A stretch of 64,000 nt of DNA from Glandiceps talaboti (Eukaryota; Hemichordata; Enteropneusta; Spengelidae), in the NCBI RefSeq assembly GCF_964340395.1, contig NC_135564.1, positions 9,786,391 through 9,850,390 of the forward strand, in the 5' to 3' direction. The position numbers and the translations under genes are program-made. The stretch's first letter is position 1; every line of letters starts with the position of its first letter. This document shows, piece by piece, positions 11,401-25,813 of the stretch. Below the pieces are notes generated by a model, which worked only from the letters and a program-made list of their open reading frames with translations, made no database searches and had not been told where the DNA came from.

Positions 11401-14400
11401 TAAAAGGTAAGAGTAACTGTACAAAGAAGTAACTATAATATAAACATAACTTGAGTGGTTTTTGTATTTGTCAAGATAAAGAGAAATATGGTAAATTGTT
11501 TATTGTTGTTATTAGTTATTGTTTGAGGTCTATATAAACGATCATAAAAAGTAATAACAAAAAATCAATAGAGAATATCTCGCCAATGCCTGCACTGGAG
11601 AGAAACATAAATAAACTGGAGAGGTACATAAATAAACAGACTGTACATAAACATTGCCACTGTCTGAAGTTGTAGACACTTTTCCGTCATCCCAAAAGGC
11701 TTTCCCATAAACCCTTGCAGGAAATCCCCAAATGGCTGAACACATGTCAAGTACAGTAGAGCTTTTTTTCAAGACTTTAAAGTTGACTAAGTCGCCAAAG
11801 ATTAATTTCATCACCCAAAATCATATTAAATTCAAAGTAGTAATCAATACAAGTGTACCAAAGGCATGAGTCTGACTGGACTTTTCCTTTATTTAAGTCA
11901 TTATTTCATGACAGTATTAAAAGGTTTGTTACCTCACTAAATCGGTAGACATTTTACTAAATAAAGTTGTATGTGGTTTCAACAATTTGATGTACTTTTG
12001 TCCGATGACAGGAGAGATATTCCAGTTTGTTGTCAACCCATTCTCTGGTGGTACACACAATGTCTCATTTTCTTGGGATTATGGTGATGGAATCCATTAT
12101 AATACATTAAACTTTGTACATGATTATGTCTACACAGAAGCAGGTAAGAATGGTTAAATTATGGAGTATTTTTGGCCCTTTTGTACCTTGATGTATTTCT
12201 TTTATAAGATGTCTGTCTACTTGGGCCTAGAACAAAAGTTGTTTGGTTCCGGTTACCCAACCCCACCTAGTTTTTCACTGCCGACCCTAACTTTTCTTTA
12301 CATGTTCGAGAAAAAAATAATAAAATCATGAAAATTGTGAAGTCTCACCAGAAATAGTGGGCGCGGAAACTGACATCAACTAATAAAAAGACAATAAAAA
12401 ACCTGTTCTTCCTGTCTGTAATGGCTGTACATATGATGGGAAGAAACCAATAACACAGAGACTATTTGGAAAACACATAACTACCTTACCTAGACATACA
12501 CAAAAAATAAAAATAAAAATCTACCTACCCCATCTACTCTAAAATTGAGTGTAATTGGAACCACACATTTTTTTTATTAGGCCTTACATTAGTATATGCC
12601 TACATTCTATTGGTAATTGCTCTATTCTGCATCATTGAATACCTGTATACAAATGATCATTTGGTCTTTCCATGTCCACAAATTCATGTGAAAGCACAAT
12701 GCACTTTGTATTTGTTCATTTGTGATATTTGCCATTTGAGATTAAACATTTGTAATAATATTAATAACAACCCCATGACACGATCACACCTGAGGGCTCT
12801 CAGCAGTACATGTAGCAGTACATGTACTTTGAACTCATTGTTGTGGTGTTTACTGCTACACTTTCAATCACTATATACTCGTGAAACTAAGTAGAGCTGC
12901 AAAGAACACTGCAAGCAGTTAGTGCAGATTTCTCTTAGAATGCCACATGTCAGAGGGTACCTTGGAAATATACAATAAGACTAGGGTTTTAAGATTTTCT
13001 ATCACATAGTAAATCATAATTTAGAAGCGGCATAAATCATAGAATTATTTTCCATAAAAAAGTCTTTTTCTTTTTTCTTAACCAGGTCAGTATTCTGTAA
13101 TTGTGACAGTCAAGAACCTTATAAGTGAACTTGTAGTGCAACAGGAATTTTACGTTCAAGAACCAGTGGAAGGTTTGATATTTGGTCAAGATGTATACCC
13201 AGTGAAACCTGGCAGCCCTATAGTGTTTGTATGGATGATAGATCATGGGACCAATGTGGTGTACACACTTGAGACTGGTGATGGCATGACACCATACGAT
13301 TACTATCAGTCAGAGAGAGGAAATTACCTCATTGTGGAGTATTTCTACTCCTGGGCTGGATCGTTTACAGCTACCATAACTGCCAAGAACAAGTTGAACA
13401 GTATGACTATCTCTGATACCGCTCATGTGGAGTATCCGATAGAAGATCTCCAAGTCTATGTCAAGGGTAATAGTACAACTCATACAGACAAATCATCAAC
13501 TGTGAACATGTATGTGGCTCAAGGTACAAATATAGTATATGAGTGTGATTTCCAAGATGGTTCGCCACCTCTTGTCACAACCAAAAGCTTCTGTAAACAT
13601 GACTTCATTGCACTCGGACACCACCATGTAGTCGTTAAGGCATCTAATCATTTGAGCAGCAAGACTGCTGTTGCTGATGAACCCTTTCTAGTTCTCCTAC
13701 CGCCACTACCCTTTCGTATTCGCGGCCTCGCTATTAACGTTTCTGAAGCCACTGCTTTTGGAAAACCGACCGTTTTCTTACTGACTAGAGATCGCGGCAA
13801 TTGGTTTAATTGTACGCTAGATTTCGGTGACGGCAATGATACCTTCGTTGATAACACTTACTTTCGTGGTAGGGAAATTAAGCATGTCTACAGCGAAGAT
13901 CTGATTTACTCTTGTGTTTTAAACTGCACAAATTTTCATCACCCACCAGAGATAGCATCTATTGATGTTGTTATTCAGCATCCGATAGAAGGATTGAATA
14001 TAACAAGTGGTCTCTTTGGAGAGTTAGGTTTGAACTTGACCGTGACCTTTGATGTTGAGATTGGTACAACCATTGAGGGGTACATAGATTTTGAAGGTCA
14101 TGTCATACCTACGTACATCAATGGAACAGAAGGATATGCAGTTGTGAACAGTTCCTACATCGACAACCCAGGATATTACAACGTAACAGCTACAGTGTGG
14201 AATTTAGTCACTCGACCAGTCTCAGTCACCAATAGCACGTACATTGAAGGCAGAATAACAGACATGCACCTTTGGGCAGATATCCCATTTGCCCCAGTTG
14301 GATCAGTGGTAACGTTTTGTATATCAATGAAAGTTGGCAGTAGGGTATCTTTTGATTGGACACTAGGCACAAACTACAGAGTATCATCAGTTAGAAATGC

Positions 14401-17400
14401 CACAACACCATTAGAGAAGGACTGTAAACAACACCTTTTTACCGAAATAGATATCTATGCAGTGTTTGTAGTGGCCACCAATAGTCTTGGTACAGTTCCT
14501 CATGATCCCATTACTGTTGTTGTTGAGAAGGAAGTAAAAGGATTTAGCTTGCAAAATGATGGTCCTGTTATCTACCCAACTGGAATCATTAACTTTCTCT
14601 TAGACCGAAATGAACTTTTTGCACTTCCTACCAATGCGTCTGTTTATATCACTTTTGGTGATGGCAGTCCACAGATTATTATACCAGTTCCTCATCTTGT
14701 TGACAAGTTTCCGTACAATTTTACTCACCAGTACCAACCAGGAATTTATCCATTCATACTCGTGGTAGCAAATATGGTCAGTAGGCAGGAATTCCCTGTC
14801 GATGCTGAAACTCAAGTCCCAGTGCATGGTTGCAACATAACTGGCTATAATACTGCTCGCGCTGGTGTAAAGGAGGGTACGCAAGGAGGAGGACCGGATA
14901 AAAATTACTTCCCAGTGGAATATCCAGTACTATTCGCTGTCGCACATAGTCAGGGAACCGGCATTAAATACACTTGGCTGTACAGGGATGGCACTGTGAA
15001 ACGTAATGTAGGACAAACTACTGCTCATCAGTATACAGAGGCTAAAGATTACATCGTGAAAAGCATAGCCCGAAATCTGTTCAGTGAAACATCATGTGAG
15101 GCAAGTGTACACATCCAAGAAAGTGTGCTGGGTCTCTTTCTTGCTCATAGTGGCCCAACAGAAATCAAAAAAGAGATGACATTGATAGTATTTGTAGCCC
15201 AAGTTGGCACAGATGCAGCGTATGTCATGCACATTTCCAACGGAACACACAATAGTTCTATTGAGCTAACAACGCCTGGTGATGACCCGGATATGATTAG
15301 AGAGGCATTATCAAAAATTGACCCTACCTTCTATTTGCCGTTTGATCCGTGGTTACACTTTGTCAGTCTACATCAACTCACTTTCTCACGTCCAGGATAT
15401 TATCCTATAACAGTGATCGGATCAAACCACGCTTCAAAGCTTCAAGTCAATGGACTGGCACATATCACGGTGGAGCACTGCGAACTCCCCTTGATAGAAA
15501 TGTATGGTGGCAGTAAAAACATTTCAGAGCCGTGGCAAGTTAAAAAGAGTTCAGAAGTAGCCATCATTACTGATATCAAAGTACAGTGTAGTAATACAAC
15601 TTTAGCTTTCTTTGAGTGGGAGGTTTATACTGTGCGATATTACAAAGGTAGACCACTTCCAGCCAATCATATCTACCAGTATGAAGAGCTCCCATCGTCT
15701 GTCTTCACGGATGAGGCTGATTTTGTTATACCACCACGAGTGATGGACTACGGAACCTATCAACTGCAGTTGACAGTTACCATGGCTACTGAAGGAAAAG
15801 TAGAGAATACTAATCAAATCTATATTGAAATCGTCCCATCAAAATTAATGGTGGCTATCCTTGGCGGTAGCTCAGTTGTACTTGGAGTTAATGATACCGT
15901 GATATTAGACGCATCAAGCTCATACGATCCAGATGTTGGTCCACCATCCTCAATTATCACACAAAATATCCATGATGGAATGGCATTTCATTGGTTCTGC
16001 AGACTTGTTGATGAATTATTTGTCTTTGAAGATCCCGGAAATTCCACCGTTATCCCTGGATATGGACCAGGCTGTTTTGGTAATGGGCCAGGAATGTTTG
16101 CTGAGAATGCAACAGTATTGAGAATGAACGCCTCTGAATTCTTGACTAACCAGGAATCCGTAGTAGTTGTCAGAGTTACACCACAGGAGGGGCTTGTATA
16201 CAGAGAACCACAGCTAGCCTATCAAACTATTACAGTTCTGGATGCCATACCTCAAATTCTACACATCAGGTGAATAAAATCTTTTTTAATATAATAACTG
16301 TTTCAAGAACAGTTTGGTGTCTACCACTCCTAGAAATGTGTCATCAGTTGTTGGATTCTTCATCGAGGGGATGAGAACATGAGCCTTTGCGTTTGTTGTA
16401 CATGTAGGTAGAGTCTATGCTTTCACTTTGTTCAGCAACATAGCCATTGTTTGTGATGATTTTATTTCAATTAAGCCTTCCCATTTCATGTCAAATTGGC
16501 ACATCAAATTAGCTGAGAGGGCACGCAAGTTATGACATATCCATTTTCTTTTAATTCTACAGATGTCTTCAAAATTGTGATAAAAAGCTGAACCCATCTA
16601 GACGATTGGCATTAAGTGTAGAGTGTATTAACTGTGGAAATGATGAAGCAGTGTCATATAAGTGGTCACTGTTGGATGACAAGAAACAAACCATAGCAGC
16701 TGAGAAGTGGGAACACTTTACTTCTACAGGTGAGACCATGTGACTATTGGGGGGGGGGGGGTGTTAAAAGCCCCACTCACTGAGACTGGAACAATTTTAC
16801 CCTCCAGGAGGAGGAGCGGTCAGTTATCAAAATCAAGCTATTTCTTGCATTATACTATAGCAGACACATTTTGGAATTTTAATGTGACCAATTTCTTCAT
16901 CTTTGTAAAGCCTCTGTTTATCAATGAGTCACAGAGGAAAAATAGAGCCTGGTTTATGAAAGTGAATTTCTTTTAAATCTTACGCAAAGGTGAGACAGAA
17001 CAAGCAAGGATAAAAATACAAACACATTATTTTTATTGCTCAATAGATATACAACTTTTTCCTGAAAGTGAATTTCTTTTAAATCTTGCACATAGGTGAG
17101 ACAGAATAAGCAAGGATAAAAATACAAACACATTATTTTTATTGCTCAATAGATATACAACTTTTTCCTGAATGGCTGTCATATTTGATGTAAAAATTAC
17201 CTTTTTTTAATCAACATAAATATTCATTACTTGGACACTGCATATGCATGTCTGCTGGCTCCCACAAAGCAATGCATGTCCTGTTCAAGAACCTCCACTG
17301 AACAGTGAATGAGGAACAAGTTTCAACTCAGTGTTTCTTGGCAGTTTTGCGTAATGTAAGTGATGTAAAATCATTGAATTACTCTCAGAACCAAAAGTTT

Positions 17401-20400
17401 ACAAAAATACCTGTATTTCCTGAAATAAGATACCCGTTTAATTACTTTATTTCTGTGTGGTCATCAAGTTCAAAGTCAAATATTACCAACAAGAAAATTC
17501 AGATATGTTGAAAGGAGTAGCTGCAAATAGTATGTTGTATGCATTGTTCCAGGCATTACATCGACATACCTGGTGGTTAAAGCCAATACTTTAGTACCCT
17601 ATGCTGGTAGACATATAACTCTACACGTAACAGGGCAGTGGGAAATGTCTGATGTACATGGAACCAGTAGTTATGAGAGAACTGTGAATGCACCACCTGT
17701 GAAAGGAGACTGTGATGTCACACCGTTATCAGGAAGAGCCATGGAAACTAAGTATACTGTCAGCTGTCAAGGTAGGAGCATGTCTTTGTTTTGTTGAAAG
17801 TACTTACAAAAGTGTCTGTAATATATACTAATATTAGACTGTGTAAGTAATCTTTACTGGGTCAAAATGAATTCAGAAATTCTGTTTGAGTGGTCACTAA
17901 ATGAGGAGTGTCCTAGTATTAAAGGGGAACATCACTCCACAAAATAGAGACATTTTAATGAACTATATGGGTTCTGTAGAGTCATTTCATCATGATTTTA
18001 CACCTACAATTACTACAATTATTAGATTCAACTCAATGTTTCTCCGAAATCACAAGTAATTGTAGGTGATGTAAAATCATGAAATGACTCTCTAGAACTA
18101 ATAGTTTATGAAAATGTCTCTATTTACTTGAGTGGCATTCCCCTTTAAGGAAGGGCACCTTTAAATTATGCCTGTACATGTAGTTTCTATTCAGAACCGA
18201 TTGATGAAGGACTTAGCTTAGAAAGCTGCAATGAGATACAATTAGATATTATTCCCCAGTATTTTTCTTCGTTCAGCCAAGGAAAATATGAATGACCTAA
18301 GGGGCCCTTGTCACTATATGTACGAGTCACTAGATGAACAAACTCTCAGGTCATGAGTATTTTCTGGCTGAATGGAGAAAAATATTGGAGAATAACATAA
18401 CTATATCAGTGCCAGTAATATCAAAGAAAAATTGGCTTGAGAACACCTATGGTATTGTGTCAGATGTAGGTATCAGGCACTCACAGAATAAAAAAAGAAC
18501 AAATGGCAATGAACATAAGAGCTTAAAATAAAGAAATCGTGCAAAGTTCACTACATTGGATTTTAATCAGATTGGGCTGATGCATGACTTCCACTCCCAA
18601 ACAGAACATAGATGCACATAACTACCTTTTTTATCTGACTGTCTAGGTGAATGATTACTTACAGGTACTGAGAACTGAGTTACAAAATTAACAAGCTGAT
18701 AATATGTATATGTTATCGACAGGGTTTGACTCTGAAGAGAAACCGCTGCACTACAAGTATCTGTACAGTATAAACAGTGAGATAGATGATAGTTCATACC
18801 ATTTATTGTACTACAGTCCCAACAGTGTGACACCAGAACTGTTATTCCCAATGGGTCAGAAATCCCGGGAATATCAAATCAATGTCCGTGTGGATGTTAT
18901 AGACAACTTGGGTACTATGGTCTCAGTCTATCTTCAGGTCCAGGTAAGTTTTGTAATTAATTTTACAACCAGTGACTGACAAGCGGGACTTGTTACAAAA
19001 GATTTTTTACACTGTAAGGAATAAGCACTCAGGAGTCATGAATATTCATTGTGCAACCATGAATATATTATTTCTACAGACCCATCATGCAATGGCATAC
19101 AGCAAAGATACCCTATAAAGGCACAAGATCAACTTGATGCTTCTCTTAAATTGCAAGTAAATTGTAAATGATGTAAAATCATGAAATGACTGTCCAGAAG
19201 CCATAGTTTATGAAAATGCCTTTATTTTCTGGAGTGGTGTTCCTTTTTAAGAAACTTTCTTAAAAATAGATTGTGTACATTTTTTACAGGTTTTACCACC
19301 GACAGTCACTGACTTGGAATCAGCCATCAATTCAATCGGTAAAGGTAAAACTAGTGAACTAGATGCATTGTTGGACAAAGGTGATGTACAAGGTGCTATA
19401 CAGTTTGTTAATGTCTTTACAACAGCACTTAATAATGAAAATACTGGAGATTTGGTAGGAGTTACTGAAATTCCTGTCAGTGAAGAAGAACTAGTAAACA
19501 GGGCAAACATGAGGAAACAGGTAGGTTATATATTTATTGGTTATTTATAGATATCCCAGTGTTTGATCTAGGCTGTGCCATTGCACGATTTGCACACAAA
19601 AATCATGATCAGTGTACTTTTGATTTCTGTGTGTGCCATTTCGGGTGCAAAAAAGTTGCTGGTTGACGGACGAGTGTGCGGTCTGAGCTCAGAAAAAAGC
19701 TGAGTCCCTTCCAAACACCAGGACGTGGCCGCCAATGGTTTTTAGCTGTAGTATTTATTACCCATCCATCATTGTGAAGTTTGTTGGTATGAGAATAAGG
19801 TGAGTTATCACAATGGAACATGGGTAATGAAAGTACAGCCTTCGACTATGGTAAAATCTTCAGAGCATGTGCAGACAACTACGTTGCTTTGTTCACATTT
19901 CTAATTGGAGGACTACGGAGCGGACCTGGAGACCGATGCAACGTGAAACTGCCGATATGGCACAATGGCAATGTATACTGTCTGATTTTACTGATGTTTC
20001 TACAACAAATGAGGCACTTGAAGATCCTGTAATTTAGGAACCCATATCTGAATGTCATGCAGTGGACAAGAAAACAAATCGGTGTCGTAATATTGTCCCA
20101 GGTACGTATGTAACGTTACAAGCATCTGTTCAATGGCAAAACTGAGCTACAAACACAGGAACATTAAACATGTGCAATAAATTTGAACTAACAAGTTCAC
20201 AATTATTTGAAAATCATCTCCAAGAAAATTAAAACTCTGATTACTTGCATGTAATCACCACTTCTGTGTTTTCATGTCGCATTATATTTTATCGATTTTC
20301 CTTTCGTCGTCTTGAATTTCCCACCCATGTAGCATTGATTGTGGTCATTCCCCGTCCTGCTTTAGTGGTGTACAGGACTTGAGTCTGATATTGACCCTAA

Positions 20401-21648
20401 ACAAGGGAGAGTAGAAGAGACATTGTCAGAATCAAGTCCAGACTTATTCCATCTCCAAGCAGGACTAGATTATCCCTAATCCATTGTAGAAAAGTTTGTG
20501 TCCAGTTGTAGTCTACTTTTACAAACGGCCTCGCAATTCTTAGAACTTTAGGACTTTCTGAAAACTTTTGATCGTTAATCGATTATATAGCATTACATTC
20601 GTCTCTACAGTGCATGTCCTCAGTATTTCACAGTGTGTTGTTCAGCTTCATTATTCCCAAAGCATCATAATGTAGAGACCGTCATTGCAATTGACGGTGG
20701 AATTTTTCATGGAGAAGATCGTAGTTGAAAGTGGGATAAAAAAACACCTAAATTCTTACAAATCACATTGGATGATATATTATAAATTAGTACTGCAATA
20801 AAGGGTAAAGGAAAACAGAAAATAGCAGATACTAGTTGAGTCCGTTCCTGTAGTCACTATACATTGCAGTTGTAATTACACTAAGATATTTGGAGGGCAG
20901 TGTATCAAGAAGATGTCCTGACATGATACTAAATAAATAAATAACTCATACTTTTAATTAAGTAAAATAAATTATACAATTATATACATACAACAGTAAA
21001 CAAAATATACAATCTAAAGCTTCAGCAAAAATGTTGATATTGTCTCACTTTTAAGATATTACCATCATGGTGTTTTCATATTGAAATGTAGGTGAGAGGT
21101 GCACTGATTGATAGGTTGACAGCTGTGAAGGTACGCAACTTAGAAATAATGAAGGAGACATCCTCTGCAATATCCCAAACTATTGAACAGGATGTACCAG
21201 GGGAAGCACAGGTATGTGGAAAAAAATCAGACAATTTTATATATAATATAATCATATTTCTCTTATTATTAATTACTTGCATGGAATACTATATTTTTCT
21301 TTGTTCAGCTGAGAAAAATACAAGTGACATAAGAGGTCTTATTACTATGAGGGGAATATGAGAAGTGACAAAACCCTTATGTCAAGAGTATTTTCATGCT
21401 GAGTAAAAAAAAAAAAATACTGGAGAATAATGTGAAATGTATCTGTGCACGCTTGATTTAAACCTGCACCAGCTGTAACTGGAGTATTATTAATTAGTAT
21501 TATTCTTGCTAGGTTCAGTTTGCATGTGACAAAATCTGATCATGCAATGTGATGATATTAAATACCTTCTTTGTTCCAAGGACTTTGTGTGTGTGTGTGT
21601 ATGTGTGTGTGTCTGTATCTATGTGTGTGTGTCTGTGTCTGTGTGTCT

Positions 21649-21705
<57 letters not shown>

Positions 21706-24700
21706 TGTCTGTGTCTGTGTCAGTTGGGGTTATTTTATATATAATATATATAATATGGTATTGTTTATAATTGTTTATATTTGTAATGAGTGGTATATTG
21801 TTTACTTTTCAATTAAAGGCTAAATCAGTATGCACTGTTAACCCCCCCCCCCCCCCCCCCCCCCCCCATTACACTGAGATATTGTTTTTGATTCAGTTAC
21901 AAGCAGGGATGGCTTATAACAATATGGCTAACATCTTGAAAAAGAAACAAAATGAAGAGGCATCAAATCCTGAAGATATTGAAGATGCTGCAAGATATCT
22001 ACTAGCAGGTCAGATAGTAAAATTGGCCTACAAATAAAGCTTTTGTAACATGCTAAGATTTTTTGAATTTACAATTTTCAAGTTTTCTCAGGATCGTTTA
22101 CAGATATGTGATGGCATTCATGACCAAAACTTTAAAAACATTGGCTACAATGGGGATATGTGACATTCTAAAAAAGTTATGTTGTTAATGGTATGTTTTG
22201 ATGTTGCTCTGTCGCGTGCTGTGATGTTGCCCTACGTCGTCGAAACAAATGTCTGCTCGTACATTCTATGCATAACAAGTGGTCGTTCACAGTACAACCC
22301 CATATTTAGCTATGGCAAGTAACTAGCAATCAGAATAATCGGCAGCTACAACAAATGAACAGCAACATTCATAAGACTAGTGTTGCAAGCTTTATCAGTC
22401 TTTCCAAACTTTTTCAACTGTTTGATTGCATCAGTATTTCAGAAATAGTATTTTTGTCAGTGGTAACACAGCTCATTTTGAAAACCCAACTTTTTGTACA
22501 GTGTAATAAAATGAATACTGTAGCATGATTGGCACAGGCAATATTAATCATTCATTGTCTACCCTCGGCTAGTGGTCATGACCGTAATATTGATGATACC
22601 CTCACTTTTGGCTCGGGTGGGCAATAAGTCATGATATTGCCCTTGTTGTCAGGTGTTATTATATAACTATTGCCCAGTACAGAATAACTAAGTGTACTTG
22701 TAGGATTTTGTCTAACTTGCTTGACGTGATTTCTTCTATAGGAGTGTCCAATCTGATGAGAGTAGCATCAGATGATGCCAGTAGATTCTTTACTGAGTTA
22801 GAAAGCAACTCAGAAGCCTGGAGTGGTTTTATGTCAGACAGACATGCTGAAATGTTAGCCATGTTACCGATAGCTGTGCCATTAACGGCTACAGATGGTA
22901 TCGTGCTCAAGTCAGGTAAATTAGTTTTTTAGTCTGTTATAACATGAAATGCATTGTCATTAGAGTCCATCCATGGGATGTCAGCCTACTCAGCAGGTAA
23001 CTATCCAGGCAGTTTTTTGTTAAAGGGGAACACCACTCCAGGAAATAGAGACATTTTCATAAACTATGAGTCCTGGATAGTCATTTTATGATTTTACATC
23101 ACCTACAATTACTTGCGATTTCAGAGAATCATCTAGTTGATCTTGTGCGGTTATAGTGTATCCTTGTTATGGGCTGTTGCATCATGGGAGTGAACAGAAT
23201 AATGTATTCAATGGTTGCACACTGAATATTCATGAGTACAAAAATGACTAGTATACACTTCAGTCTAATACAGCTGTCATGAATATTCAGGGTGCATCGC
23301 AATGCCAAGTTACAAACACAGAATTGCTCAATGCAACACATTCAACTTGATTTTTTTCAAGTAGGAAGCCATGATAAAATTGTTTTACAAATTAAAAATA
23401 CAAACTAAATATCCAATCCTCATCCATATGGCCACTCTAATTCTACCTAAAGGTCTATGCACATGAGAAGGCTTCTTCTTTTCAATAACTTGTAATAGCT
23501 TGTGAAGCGGTCGCATAGTGGCTCAAGGACTAGTACGCATGTGTGTCCTATATACTAAATTAAATGCGATTTTTTGGTGGTCTTACCCAATGATGCATTG
23601 CAGCGCAATGACTATTCATGTGCATTGTATATTATATATATACTATGTATATATATACATTGTATATTGTATATACTATGTATATATATACATTGTATGT
23701 TGTATATACTATGTATGTAATACATTGTATATTGTATATATACTATGTGCATTCTGCATGCGGAGGGCGCTATCTGCAATATCATCATGCAGAGGCAGCC
23801 GGTCACTGCGCGAGCTTATATGTTTTGGCCTAGTTATGATATTTCTGAGGTTTATGTACTGACTTGCTTTATTCTTTCTATTTGCTACATATTTTACCAA
23901 TGTAATAGGAATACAAAACAATGAAACAGCTGAAAGTATTGATGTTGATGGCGAATCCTTTGGAGGTGATGAGGAAACACTACCTGCTGAACTAAGAGAT
24001 GTAAGGCTATTTTTGATTTTCATAAATTCTATCTTATAAATACTTTTGTCAATATTAAATGGCAGACCTGTAGATTATTACATATAAACCAGAGATTACT
24101 CACGCTGGTAATAGCTATCGGTCATTTACTTCGAAATAGCGTGAAGTCCCTGTATGTACACGGAGTAACACACAGTGTGGTACTCAGCCTGTTCGTGACA
24201 GTTTGATATAAAAACAGTGCAATAAACACAAAGTTTGAACCATTTTCTCGCCATATGGTGTTGTTTTAATTATTTTCCATGCAACATATGGAAAACGATT
24301 ATTGTAACACTTCTTTTATAGAATGCATAATAGATCGAGTCATGATGGTTGGCTGGCTTAGTTCAAGCCTTGTTACATACAGTCATTTATTTCTAAATTG
24401 CTAAACTCCCTGAGTATGACTTGAACCATAATTGTGCATATGTCAACTCAGCTGAATAATTGAGAACCTGGTAGAATAGAGATGGATGAACTCCAGTGTG
24501 TTTATAGAATGATACTCGGTGTGCCTTCTGATGATAGCCAAATTTTGTTGTTGTGAGTCAAAATGAGAAAAACTGTGATTTCTTGTGAGCCACCACATAG
24601 TAAGAGATAGGGGAACAAATTTTGGTGTACCACTAGAAATTGTGTGCTTCAATGGCGTATCAAGTCGGCTTAGAGGGCACACTGATGATACCGCAAGAGA

Positions 24701-25583
24701 TTTCATATATCAAATATTTGACTCTATTTGTGGTAAATGAAAGAAATAAAGTCAGTGAGAGTTCATGGTTTCACTCGTTGTGACTTACATTCCAGATTCA
24801 TAATATAACAATTGGGAGTCGAGTGAGTTCATAGTTTCACTTGTTTACTTACATTCCAGAGTCATAATATAACAATTGGGAGTCAAGTGAGTTCATGCTT
24901 TCACTTACTTATTTTCCAGAGTCGTAACATCACCCAACAAGTCTTCAAAGTTCTGGATGATATTTCCAGTATTATCCTTAGTCAGAAACTTCCAGGAGAA
25001 TCGGCCGTGGAAATCAATACAGGAACAATTATCTTATTTCTTCATAGAGAACTCGTAGATTTAAAGTCGGCGAAATATTACCAAATAGATGATGGCACAT
25101 GGTTTAAAATTCCACCCTCAGTTTTTGAATCACTCGGTGAAAGTGTCATTGACACACAGGTAATAAAATAATGTTTGCTGTAATTTTGTTTTTCAAATTT
25201 GGATGTGTTTTTAGATGGACCAAATGATAAAATATTCCATAGCTTGGTTATCAAAAAGACAAAAGATTGTGTATTTTGGCCACTAGGAGTGCTGTTTGTA
25301 AATACTGCTTGGACCACTGAAAAGTGGTTCTGATACAGGTGTAATGAGTACTATGGTCTCCTTTGAAAAAAATCATCATCTCCTCGTGTTTCACAGAAAA
25401 AGTTGGTTGCATTCTGAACTATTGTGCGAATTGATGTGTTTCAAAGACTTTTTAGAACTCAAAATTTGTTCTAATCAATTCTTTTGACTGCTTCTTGTAC
25501 TGCCATGTGATTATAGCCCTCATCATTTTTAGCTCAACTGAACATAGGTTTCAGTCGTGCTTATGGCATGGTGCAGTGTCTGG

Positions 25584-25630
<47 letters not shown>

Positions 25631-25774
25631 CAACTTAAAGTCAAAAATCGCTGGATCGATTGCCATGATATTTGATGGGTATATTACCTTGGGTGTTTAG
25701 TTGGGAAATTGTACAAAACAAAATGAGCTTACCACTGATGCATGATGTGTGATGTATTTTTCCTCACGTAATGT

Positions 25775-25813
<39 letters not shown>

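Noticed and set aside
19820-20032. 70-residue plus-strand frame in the intron after exon 13
   Set aside because: No domain recognised; it sits inside an intron and may be a decayed mobile element. Not supportable as a gene.
24443-24706. 87-residue minus-strand frame before exon 18
   Set aside because: Intronic, no recognisable family, no splice context.
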